Shown piece by piece: positions 27,801 to 39,800 of a DNA stretch of 64,000 bases. How positions within the stretch are numbered: the first letter of the stretch is position 1; every line of letters starts with the position of its first letter. The stretch is from Hemicordylus capensis (taxonomy: Eukaryota; Chordata; Lepidosauria; Squamata; Cordylidae). Below the pieces are notes generated by a model that did not search any database, was not told the DNA's origin, and saw only the letters and a program-made list of their open reading frames with translations. The translations under genes were made by a program, and so were the position numbers. Where the stretch lies: the NCBI RefSeq assembly GCF_027244095.1, contig NC_069657.1:2304001-2368000 (forward strand). Reading direction: 5' to 3'.

Positions 27801-30800
27801 GAGCGCGTGCAAAATATCAAGGGGAAGAAGGTGAAATCTCTCTCTTTTTCCAGCTTGGAGCAACTCACAGTCGACCTGTCGGCGGATGAAGGAAGACTGA
27901 GGAGGACAGCTGGTATGCATGCGTACTGCTCCATAGGGGGGTGGGGCTACCGCCCATTTGAGCTAAAACCTTTCAGCTTGGAAAGGCTCCGATGAGGTCT
28001 CTGCGCAGGTACAAAGCCCAATAGTGTTAAGCACAGAGACCACGTCGAAGAACACTTATAGAAGAAAACAATGACCACAGCGTAAACTACACCCCATAGT
28101 AGCAAGGCCTGCAGCCTGACTCTCACCTCAGCTATAAACTCACAAGGTGGCTTTGGGCAAGTCAGTGCCTCTCAGCTTCAGGCCCTCATCTGCAACATGG
28201 GGATAACAATATGACCTATCTTACAGGGCTGTTCTAAGGCTGCTGCTGCTGCTGCTAAATATTTATATACAGCCTTTCAATAAAAGTTCACAAAGCTGTT
28301 TTCATTAAAAAAGAAATAAGATTGTCCCCTGTCCTTGAGGAATTTGACTCCAGGGTACGCAAAGGACTGCTTGTTCCCACAAGAGGAGTCTGCCCACTTG
28401 TGGAGAGCGCTGGGCAAGACCTTGCGCCTCCACATCTCTCTTTCATCTGAGTTAGGCTGTGGTGATGTGAGATGGAGCCTTCTCGGTACCAGTGCCTCAG
28501 CTCTGGAACCCCCTCCCCACAAATCCCATCTCACCCCTTCCCAGAAACATGGTGATGACTGCCTTGCTTCAGTGGAATGAAGCATTTAATGTGAAACGAC
28601 TGGTCTCAAATAGGATTTTTTTTCCTTTAAAAAAAAAATCTGCTTTTATTGTTTTGTTTATTTGATAGGTTTGATTTTACTGTATAGAACTTTGTTCTTG
28701 TGTGAGCCACTCAGGGGGCCCTACCTGCCCCACAAGTGGCATACAAATGTCAAGCTATGTACATCATCAATAAAACTGCCCTGTCAATGGTTTTAGGTTC
28801 ATGGCCAAGAGGTGGAATTCAACACACCCAAGAAGACCCACTGAATCTGTGTGAAACACGTGCACCCAGTGCGCATGGTCCGACACTCTGGAGAATGATA
28901 GGAGAATGATACGTTGACACTTACCTGGAAGGTCATTCTCCTCAGTAGAATGGAGTGCATCCTAGGATGGGTTGTTCCTCCCAGCTGCTCAGAGACAGGG
29001 CCAACCAAAAGACGACACATCGAGCCAGTGGGAGGGATCAACCCCTCAGGCTCCAGGATTCGAAGCCCTGAAAATATGCACTCAGGTGCCAAAAGTTTAA
29101 AACTCAATGGACTAAAGCTCCTGCTAACTTGGCAAAGAGGCACCTTGTAACAGGGTGGTTCTCTTTATTTAGCAGGGGGAGAGTAACTGGCCCTATCCAC
29201 CCCCAGCACAGTTCCTCCAGTGACTGTTGCTGGTGTCTATCTGATGTTTCTTTTAGGTTGTGAGCCCTTTGGGGACAGGGATCCAACTTATTTATTTGTT
29301 ATTTCTCTGTGTAAACCACTCTGAGCCATTTTTGGAAGGGCGGTATAGAAATTAAATGAATGAATGAATGAATATAACCACTGTAACCACATTACACAAA
29401 CAACAAACCGAAGGGAAGGAAAAAAACCCAAAGGATTTGCCTTAACACTATTGCAAAACCCAAGGAAACTGGCAGACCACCCTGAAAGGAAACTGCCCGA
29501 CAGAATAGCAAGAAAGAGGACCAGACGAACACGGGTGGGGAGGATACACTCTGGCCTACTGAGAATGAGCTTTCAGGTAAGTGCCAACATACCATTCTCC
29601 CTCAGTAAGAAGAATGTACCCTACCAGAGCCCCCTAAATTCCCGGGCAGAAGAGGCGGCTTGTCCTATGAGGGCAGCACCTGCTGCGGCACCTGGCGACC
29701 AAACGAGGCATCTGCTGATGCTAAAGTTTGGATCTTATAGTGCTTAAAGAAGACAGAAACAGATTACCAGGTGGCTGCCCTGCAAGTGTCGGCCAATGGG
29801 GCCAAATTGACTTAAGGTGGCCGAAGTTGCCGTGCTCCTAGTAGAATGGGCAAGGACCCTTTTAAGAGAAGACTGCCCTTGGGATGTATAAGCCAGGTTA
29901 ATGCATTGACAAATCCACGCAACTAAGGTGGCATTAGATACCTTCTGGCCCAGGAAGCATTCCCAGAAGGATACTGGGAGGAAATACACCCCCTTGAGGG
30001 TGGCAGGAGACATCCACCAGGCATGGGATGATGCTACTTCTCTGCTCAGAGACAACTTGAGACATGACCTTTGAGCAATTGTGTCCTGCCAGTGGAGAAG
30101 TGCCCACTGTAGAGGACGGGAGTGAAACCTTGCCCAAGGGGTTAGCCCTATGGCGGACACCATGGTGCCCTGCAACTGGCTAAGGGAAAGAAAACTGGCC
30201 CTCAGATGACACTGAAGTGTTGAACAAGCCGAGATCAGCTTTTGCCTTCATGGAGAAGGAAGGGAGGCCTCCCCTTTCATGGTGCTGATGAGGGCTCTGA
30301 GGTGGAGAATACTGGTTCGAGGGGACAGGGAGTTCTTTTGGATGTTCACAATGAAACCATGCTCCTGAAGACACTGGAGTGTGTCCTGCACATCCCTGAA
30401 GCTCTTCTGGACAGATGGCAACCTGATCTGGATATTGTCAACGTAAGGATGGAGATGAACCCCACTGGTTCTCAAGCTTGCCATGAGTGCCACCATGATC
30501 TTGGTGAATACCTAGACGCAGTAAGAGACCAAAGGGGAGGGCCCGGTACTGGAAGTGAACCAGAGGTGCCTTCTGTCCAGGACATGAATCGGGACATGCA
30601 GGTTGGCCTCCTTCAGGTCAACTGAGGTAAGAAAGTCCCAGGGGCATAACGAGGCTGGAGTGGGCCCAGAGACAAAATTTTAAAATGGGCCCCTCGCTGA
30701 TACACACACACTCACTTCACATGTGACTTGCCTCTGGGGGGTCCCTCGAGGCATGGGGGCCCCCAGGCAGCCGCCTCCCCTTGCCTAATGGTAGTTACGC

Positions 30801-33800
30801 CCCTGGAAGGTCCCCAATTTGCACTGCCATCAGAATGTAGTGGAACATCTCCATCCCGAACCCCTTTTTCCGGAGGAAGTGGTTCACAAACTTCATATCC
30901 AGGATGGATCTCCATTTCCCACTCTTCTTCAGAGCGAGAAAGAGAACAGAGCACACTCCCTGGCGATGTTTGGAGGGGAGCATGGTTCTATAGCCTGTAA
31001 AAGATGCTGAACTGCAGACATTAGTGAATGTTTGCCCTTCTTCCTCAATCTGGGAGAGGGTAAAAACCTGTTTTTGGGCTGGGACACGAACTCCAAAGAA
31101 TACACTTGAGAGATAGTTTGCAAGATCCAAGCGTCCTTGACCATGTGGGTCCAAACGTGGGCAAACTCTTGCAGCCACCCTGCTATGGGAGGGCTCGAGG
31201 CACTGGTTGTTATTGCACTTAAGCCCAGGCTGGGAGGACTGAGAGCTTTTCTTGTCGTCTCGAAAGGAGTTCCGTGGCTTAGACCAGGAAGGTTGGTCCT
31301 CCCTTGGCTGTCGAAAGCGAAAGGAAGACTTTGGGCTTTTAAACTGAGGCGGGGCTGTTTTATTTATTTATTACATGTTTTGACAGATCTACAATCCTCC
31401 CTGAAGGAAGACCAAGGCTCGGGTGGACAACTGAGTGGCATCCAGTGATGAGTTGGCCATAAAGGCCGCTGCCTTGTTAAGCTTATAAAGCTTTTGCCAA
31501 CGTTCGGCAGCTTCTGGGGGCACCAGGAGTAGGAGATCCCTGATCCACAGCTTAGATGAATGGGTGAAAGTAGAATTTGCCACAGAGGCGTGCATAGAGA
31601 GAGTGGCCGCCTCTTGTGATCTGCGAAAGGCAGCATCACATTTCTTGTCCTCTTGATTTTTAAAGAGGTTTTCCCCTTTTGGGGGCAGAACAGCACCTGT
31701 GATGAGGGCGGAAACTTCTGCATTGGCCAAAGGTACTTTGAGCATGGCCCTCACCCAACTGGGAACAGTATAGGAACTCCTGATAGTAGGGGAAGGACCC
31801 CTGCCCTCAGCAGGTTTGTCCCATTCAGCCTGAATGGTGCTCAAAAATAAGTGAGGGCATGGAACTACCACCCCCTGTGCACGAGCCACCAGGAGAACTT
31901 CTGGGTCCCATTCAACTTGATAGGGGGCAAAGGGAATGGCACCCTCCAACTTCAGAGTTTTTCTAGCCTTATGAAGCAGAACAGGAAAGTCTTGCAGAGA
32001 AAACAGCCTGTGGGAAACCGATTGGGCAAAATCTGCCGCCTCCTCAGAGTTCCCCTCCTTCTCTGTCAGACTCTGCAACCTCAGGGTCTGTAGGCTCAGG
32101 ATGATCGAGCATAACAGGAACCTCAGGATTAGGCCCATGGGGTGACAAACTGGGTGGCTAGAAGGGGACGTTTGTTCCCCTCATGAGAGGGAGACACACT
32201 AGAGGAGTTTCTAGACTGTGGCTTGCATTTCTTATTTTTATCCCTCTTGTTGGAGCGCCCCCTAAGGGTGCTATGATTTGGCACAGGCCCTGCTGGGGGT
32301 TGCAACCTGCCTTCAAAATTGGTGGGAACTTTGGTCAGGAGCCATTTGCCGGGTTCCTCAGTTACTATATGCCTGAATACTGCTTGCAGACTCTCTGCAA
32401 CTTCTTCCTCTGGTTTCTGCCTTCTGCAGCCTCTCCCGCACCAGACTGGCTGTAGGAGTCAGGTCCCCCCCGACATCACCCCAGCAGCCACCAACCTTTG
32501 AGTCCTGGAAATCCGGGCCACTCCAGCAATACGGGCATCTGTGCAGGCTGGGCTGGGAGCAAACCAGCCCCGCCGTCCTCTGTGGCTGGGGCGTCCTTTG
32601 CCCGGCAGGTGCTAAGCCATGGCTGCTTTGAAGAAGTGCTCTTTCCCACGGCCTTAGAAGTCAATTTTCCTGCCATGCAGGAGGATTGATCCCTTGCCTG
32701 CCGTGCCATGGTGGCAGCAGTAGCAGATGCTACTGCACAGGCCCAAGCCTTGTCAAATGTCAAGGTGGTGATAGAATCCTCAGAGAGACAGGGAGACACC
32801 CCTCTCTCGCTACTGCCGGTCCGTGCAAGAGAACCCGGGAAGTCAGAGAGGCCTGACACAAACCATCTCCCTTCCCCCAACTCACGGCTGTAACAGAGCA
32901 ACAAAAAACAGCTCCTGCTCTGAGCAAGACAGGGCGAAGCCTGAAGGGTTGATGCCTCCCACTGGTTCGATATGTTGCCTTCTGATCAGCCCTGTCTCCA
33001 AGCAACTGGGAGGAACAACCCATCCTAGGATACACTCTTACTGAAGGAGAATGCTCTAGTCAAATCAGTCATCTCAATACGTGTGGTGCAATCCCTGGCT
33101 CACACAGAATAGAAAAGGACAGTCCCTGCATGTGCACTGAAGAGGGTAGTTACCTCTTATGTTTTGTGACATATAACTACTAAAAACTGTGTGCTGTATT
33201 ATACTATGCTAGAGATTTGACAGTATGGTAACACTCTATGGTATCTCCTAAACTTACCTGAGAAGTGAGTATGGTTGTGTCTGAAAAATCAATAGATCAC
33301 TGCAATGTCCCTAAGCAAAAACAAAACAGGTGTAAAATGAGCAAAATACACTGGTAGTCACCAAGTTATGCTGGAAACACAATCAACAGATAGGTATAAG
33401 ATCCACTCTGCCAATCCACCAACATGTGCATGCATGCAGCAAATGCTGAACTGGCAGCTCACGGGATAGTTGGTGTAACTGAGACAGAAGAGCGTTTCTG
33501 AAGTGCATGTACAATTAATTTAAATTTTTAAAAAACTGTGAGCCTGGCCACTTTAAGAAGTCAAGCCAAGAACACTGTGCAGACTTTTCCTGAACAGGGT
33601 CTTCATGGAGAAAACTGACACTCAAGTACCTTCACAACCTTTGCTCACATAGCTTTTTGAGAAGTAGCAAAGATATTTCCTTGACATTGCCTCACCTGTT
33701 TATACATTATGCTTTTCCTACACATAAAGTGCTCCCGTATAGGAAAAAACATGAAACATATGCATGTACCATGACATGCATATGCTGAAAAGCCACCATG

Positions 33801-36800
33801 TGTACACACAGCAAAATGCATACACATTTCATATCATTTTAATGTTATTTTAAAGATGTATAGTACAGTATTTCTACTCCTAGAGCAGCTCACAAATGAT
33901 ATTAATGCTTAAAAAAAAGCCAACATCAAAACAAACAAATTACAATGTATCAAAGCAGCTGTAACAATAAAAGCAAAGCAGTAGGGGAGAAAATCCATTC
34001 AGGCAATATTTTAAAAGGCCTGGGGAAATTAAAAATGGTCTTTTTCTGATGCCAAAAGATGTAAGACAAGATGCCAGGCAAGCATCTTTAGGGAGCACAG
34101 AGTGCATGCACATTCAAATAATAATGAATTAAAAGCCCCCAAATGGTCAGCCAGTCAGTCTGACACAAAATGCAAAACATACAAGCAAGCAAAACAATTC
34201 TGATGATTCTGTCTCTCATAACTTTTGAGGCCTTTTCATATCAAAATGGACCTCAACTGAACTGGTTTTGTTTCCTTGAATTCTCTGCCATAAAAACATA
34301 CATCATAAAGCATTTCAGTTAAGATCTGGCACTAGTCAAAGGTGTCATTTAAAAGGTGTTAAATGTACTGACTGTGTCCATGAAGTGCAAGTCATCTTTA
34401 CTCCCTCCAAAGACCATCACTTCGCCTTCTTTACCAAGACAGGCCGTATGCCACAATCTACAAAATATTGCAGACATAGTCGGTTCCCAAAGAACAGCAA
34501 GTTTCAAAAACAAAAACCAAATACCCAACCCACATTTTCTAATGTTAAATAGCTTTCAAAAGGCTTTATTGTAAAGCAGTAGCTACCAGATCAGTATTGT
34601 AGACCTCCCCGCTTATTGTCCATTGCTTGGTAAATAGATTTATTGGAACAGAGGAGTCTCTTAGTGAGTGCTTGAGCTCATTAGTCTACTCAGATGGACC
34701 AAAGCATCTTCAAGATATTGTCAGCTCATTAACTGTAAGTAAAAGTAAAAACTGGACCATCTTATTGACCCATCTTACTGGACCACCTTATTACCAAGAG
34801 TGGATTGACTCAAAACATTTAACATAGCATGCTTTCCAATTCTTAAAATGATGCCTGCAATTATAATAATTTTGGATCAGCAAGATACATTTATATATAA
34901 GCAAAGAAACCAAAATAGTGGCTCTGTCTTGAGATAACTGATTAAATTCAGTGAGCACTATTAAAAAATGCTGCTGTGATCAGCATGGGCTTATTCTGGT
35001 TGTCTGAAGGTTTTCCCCTTCTCAAAATCCATTATCAGGTGCTCCATACTGTAGCCTGTGTAGCCTGGCATGCAACGCCTAGAGCAGGCGGGGGGGGGGG
35101 GGGGGGTTCAGGTTGGCTAAAAAAGGTTTGAAGCAGCAGCTGAGTGTTGCTTCTGGGAAGGGCTGAGAGAATGCACCGCCTTCCTCTTCGCCAAGGCATA
35201 AGACAGGGTTATAAGCAACAGCTCAAAAGCTCCTCCTGGTTACCTAGGTAAGCTCCCCCCACCCCCACTGTCTTCTCCTCAGCATTGCAAGCTAGGCTAC
35301 AGGACTAATGGACAAGGAGCCAGTCACTAGTGTAGTGGAATAGCTGGCACAAAGGCCAAACTAGCTTGCTCAGAACTTCAGAGCAAGCAGGTGACCACTG
35401 AACAACCAAGCCATTTTAAGGATCCTTGGTTTCTTAGAGATGTTGGCCTCCATGCCAAACCACTTAGGGCAGAACCCAGGAGCAGTTTCTTGGAATGTCC
35501 GCTGCATGCCTTTCCTCCCTCCCCTGTGGGCCTCCTCATGCTCACTGCAGGAAAGAAGTCATGGAGACTTTATCGCCTGTGCTGACCCTGCTGGCTCTAT
35601 AGGGTGGCATGGATTGACTTGGGCTTGTGCACTATGCCCAACCATACAGCAGGGGCCTGCTGCATTGCTCTCAGCCCAAATCAAAAGAAACAGACAAGCA
35701 CAGAGGCAGAATCCACTTAAACAGCACTACCTTAAAAAAAACCTTTATGGGAAAATCACATGCAAAAAGAGCTCGTCAGATTTGCTTAGATGCAGCTTTC
35801 CAGAGAGTGAGCTGGTACAGAGGGCCTCGTGGGCCTCCCCTTCCCTGAACATGGGGTTTGAGTCCAAGAAAACAGGGCCTTCCATCTGTCCTCCTTTGCA
35901 CCTTCCAAGGACTGAGGCTTTGCTGAATGTTAACCATTTTCAGAATCATGTTCAAGGGAAGGGTTGGGGGCCTTTTTGCACAAGCTAGTGCAAAATAAAC
36001 AAATGGGTATGCACAGATACAAGAGAGTCAGAAATATAACCAATTGATAGAGATTTGTGATATAGATTTGTACCAATCATTTATGTTCAGAGAGCTTTAC
36101 TGCACTGAGCTTAATTTTCTTTTTAGAATTAACTGACCAAGTGAAATTCACTGAGGTCAACAGGACTGCACAATTTGTCCCCTTTTGTTTATTTAACTAC
36201 TGCAATAATAAGTACAAATTGACTGAGTGCTAAAGGTAATGTCTTACTTCATTCATTTCAGCAATTATTCACTGTTCTCCTTACACTAAACTCTATCCCA
36301 CCTGTTCTCTTCCTCATACCTGTTGATAGCTCTGCCTCTGTCTTATCTGCATTAGGAAAACTCTGGCCTGGACTGGATCATCGCAGAACACTGGAAAGCC
36401 TTTCCTGCCTTGACTCTGTGGACCTCCTAGCTTGAAACCTGAGGCTTTTTTCTACAGACTGATAGAGTTTATGTCCTCTCACAGCTGCTCTAACTTAGCA
36501 CCTAGACATTCTAATAAAGCATGTTATTTACATCATAAATCAGCTAAATTAACATCTTTTTTAAACAGATCCTCCATCTAGAATGAAATTAGCTGTTATA
36601 ATTCAAATGCTCCAACTGAACTCTATAATGCATTTTATGTAACCCTCAGCAAGGGCCAGCTATGAAGAAAAGGTTAATAATTTTCTCAGCAGGGGTCTTA
36701 TAGCAGGAGTGGCAGTTGAGAGAGACTATGCTATGAAAAACAGAACAAAAGCAAGCCCAGTGGTTATGCTGCGTTGAGTGCAAAGGGATGGGCAATGCCC

Positions 36801-39800
36801 AGAGGAAGGCTCTTGGCAATCTTCCTACAATCAGTGGGGCTAACACTCCAAGCTTGAACACTTAGAAGTAAACTTAAATCACACATGCATGTTGATCAGC
36901 TTGTTGACTGCAGTGTCAAGGACAACTTAGAACACACCACCTGAAACAATACTTCTCTTTTCCCGGGGATGCTGCACACACATTACTATGGGTCATGGAA
37001 TGATACAAGAGTGATGGCTCAGATATTTGTGCTGTCATAAGCGTGGTGTAGTGTTCCTGATCTCCTCACCATGCTTAGGAGATTGGGAGTGCCCAGCATC
37101 TTCCTCCTCACTCCTCCTCAATCACACATGAATTCCCCACTACCTTCCCTTTTTGGAGCTAACCATGGTGCAGATTTACATATGCAAAGGAAGGTAACTA
37201 TAAATTGGTAGGTATAACTCAGATTTGGTAGGATGACTCTCAAGATTGGAATGTAGGGATAGGATGATAGGATGAATGAAGGATATAACTTCTATTTTTA
37301 AAAGATGGCAACATTATGTAAAAAATGTATACACCTGCATATAAATCCAAAAGAGTGAACATGGCAGCCCAGTGGAGAACATCTGCATAAATCTATGTGG
37401 AGAAGGGGATAAAACAAAACTGTAGGCGGAGTCTACTATAGTGTGCCACACCAAGGCAATGATATGGATATTTCAAGGAAGCAAGAATTAGTCATATTGG
37501 GTGACTTCAGCTACCCTGACATTTGTTGAGAGACAAATAACTCTGCAAAATGTCAAATCTCCAATAAATGTCTGACATGTCTTGCTGACAACTTCCTCTT
37601 TCACAGAAGGTGGAGGAAGGAACAATAGAATTAGCTCGCCTTAACTTGATCCTAACCAGGGTGCTTTCCAGTTTACATACTACAACAGCGGTAGTTTACT
37701 TCAGCCTGGTAGGATTGTTATCGAAACTGTAAATAAAGACTGTTGCGCAAAGCCACCAGCCGGGGGAGCAGTCTTTTCTAGTGTGTGCAAACCTCCTACA
37801 ACAGGAAAATACCACTATTTTTTGCAACATTGTAGCACTGTAACACAAAGATAATATCCGAAAGAAAATGTATCGGAAATGTGAATGGCACCTTGCTGAC
37901 AGCGCAGGGACTGCAATGTTGAAACACAGGCAGTACGGAAGCACACTTAATGGACACGTAATGACATTGTTGTAGTGTGTAATCTGGAAAGCGCCCAGCA
38001 GGGAAGAGTTGGTCAGTGAAGTGGAAGCAAAAGGAGCTTTGGAGGAAAGTGAGCCTGGAATTGCTGGAATTCTTCATCTTACAGAAACCTAAAGGTCAAA
38101 CATGTACATTGAATTTCAAGAAAGTCAATTTTAATATGCTTAAAGAATCACTATTTAGGGTTCCGTGGCTAGAGAAACAAGGAAAAAAGCACAAGATGGG
38201 TGGGAGCTCCCAAAGAAGTTGCTAAAGGTCAGTCACAATTCCAATGGGTGGGTGGAAGGGGGAGGCATACACAATGTGGCCATAATCAAAGCTGAAAATA
38301 AAAAAGGATACATATAAGAAAAAGAACTACTTCTATTACTACCACTACTACTACTAGAAGGAAGGACTCGCCAAGAATTAGTACAGACAAGTAGCCCCGA
38401 CTCGGGCTGTGTTTCAGAACAGGAGGGTAGATTTGGGTTGTACATTAGCAGAATCTCCTTACTGGTAAAAGTGGTCCAACCATGGAACCAGTTCCCGGGG
38501 GTGGGGGTGGGCTTGGCTAGAGCTAGGAAGGCCTCTCCTGGGGATGGAGAGACTCTGGAATTCTTGCACTGAGCAGGAGGCTGGCCAAGATGGCTGACAA
38601 AGTCACCTTCTTATAATGAGATATTGTTTTAATAGTTTGAACATTGTTTTAAATTTTAAATTATTGTAACGTTTTAACCTTTTTATTTTTTTTAATTGGA
38701 TTTTTGTCCCTCCCAGAGACTTGCATTTTGGGCAGTATGCAAACATGTCAAATAAATAAGTAAAATAAAATAAAGGCCCCCTCCCACTCTACAATTCTAT
38801 GCACTAACTACCACTGCAAGCATGGCTAGAAGCAGGCTTGAAAACTCTGGTTTGAGCTCTTCACAGTGAGCCCTTGCATCAGTGCAACTGTGACACTGTA
38901 CCATGGTTAGCTCCCAAAAGGGAAGGGAGGGAGTAATCTGTATGCAGCAGGGGAACTGGGGGAGAGAAGAAGGTGCACCAGCCTGCAGAGTTCTTATAAT
39001 CTCCCAACCACGATTAAGAGATCAGCAACATGACAACGGCACCAAACCACAGTGTGCTGTACACGACGACTGAGTCAGCCCTGCTGTGTCCCAGTTTTCA
39101 GCAGATCTCCTTTCAGAGTGAAAACATTTAGAATTGCAGCCTTAAGTGGCTGACTATACACTCATGCCCCAGAATTTCAAACTAATATTTTGAAGCCAAC
39201 TTTTACTGGATTGAGTCCATTACATTAAAAGTAACAAATAAAATTACGAAGATAGTTTAGACCAGTTTAAGGTGGTAACATTTCTTTCCCTGGAGAGGGT
39301 CACCTGCAGCATCTGGAATATAACAGGGCCACTTTGAGGAGGGGGTGGAGGGCAATGGGCCAGCCCCTGTCCCCATGGTGAACTTCCACCCCTCTCTCTT
39401 GCAATCCCCAGGCCTCCGGCTGGAATGGGTGCTGATGGGGGGGACCTTGGCATAATTCCCCATTCTGCCAGCATGAGCATGCTGTGTCTATGAAGTCTAG
39501 CTTGACCTGTAGGGACCCTCTAGCTCTGCATTTATAGAACTCGAGGCAAAGACAACGGAGGATTAGTGGGAAAGCTCACTTTGACACCAGACCACGTTGT
39601 GCCCACAGGTATGGTTCTACATGTGTGCTGCCCTGTAAGCTGCCTAATGCATTATGTATCTGCTTTGGAGACTTCAGAGGATGGGGCAGACTCTTAATCA
39701 CTCTAAAGGGAAGCAACATTGTTGTTACTTTGCTCCGGTATGAACAAACTTGTGCATGTGCAGAGGGCGCATGTGGCACAGGAGCAAGGCTACCTACGCC

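Larger units (their letters stand above)
23160..28060 (-). mobile_element. fossil DIRS-type retroelement (A)
   Basis: A decayed tyrosine-recombinase retroelement in KLHDC1 intron 12. Minus-strand pieces at about 27400-26450 recall the DIRS reverse transcriptase, with YLDDWLL near 26480. Inverted terminal sequences lie at about 23165-23318 and 27920-28060 (CCTGTAACTTGGG and GTCTCTGCGCAG motifs), with an internal complementary copy near 25340-25450. Broken in many places and enlarged by later insertions at 23319-25285 and 25965-26245. The amount of decay suggests an old copy. Confidence 0.8.
28840..33110 (-). mobile_element. fossil DIRS-type retroelement (B)
   Basis: A second decayed DIRS-type element in KLHDC1 intron 12, of a different subfamily from A. 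Inverted ends lie at about 28840-29070 and 32935-33110 (for example CCTAGGATGGGTTGTTCCTC and its inverse). A long gag-like region (32138-31389, 249 codons, GAIPFAPYQVEWDPEV) and reverse-transcriptase-like pieces (about 31000-30250) remain on the minus strand. Broken at several points and carrying two later insertions, at 29108-29372 and 30639-30805. Confidence 0.8.

Noticed and set aside
31389-32138. 249-codon minus-strand frame considered as a host gene
   Set aside because: Gag-like part of DIRS fossil B, bounded by its inverted ends and by other element remains.
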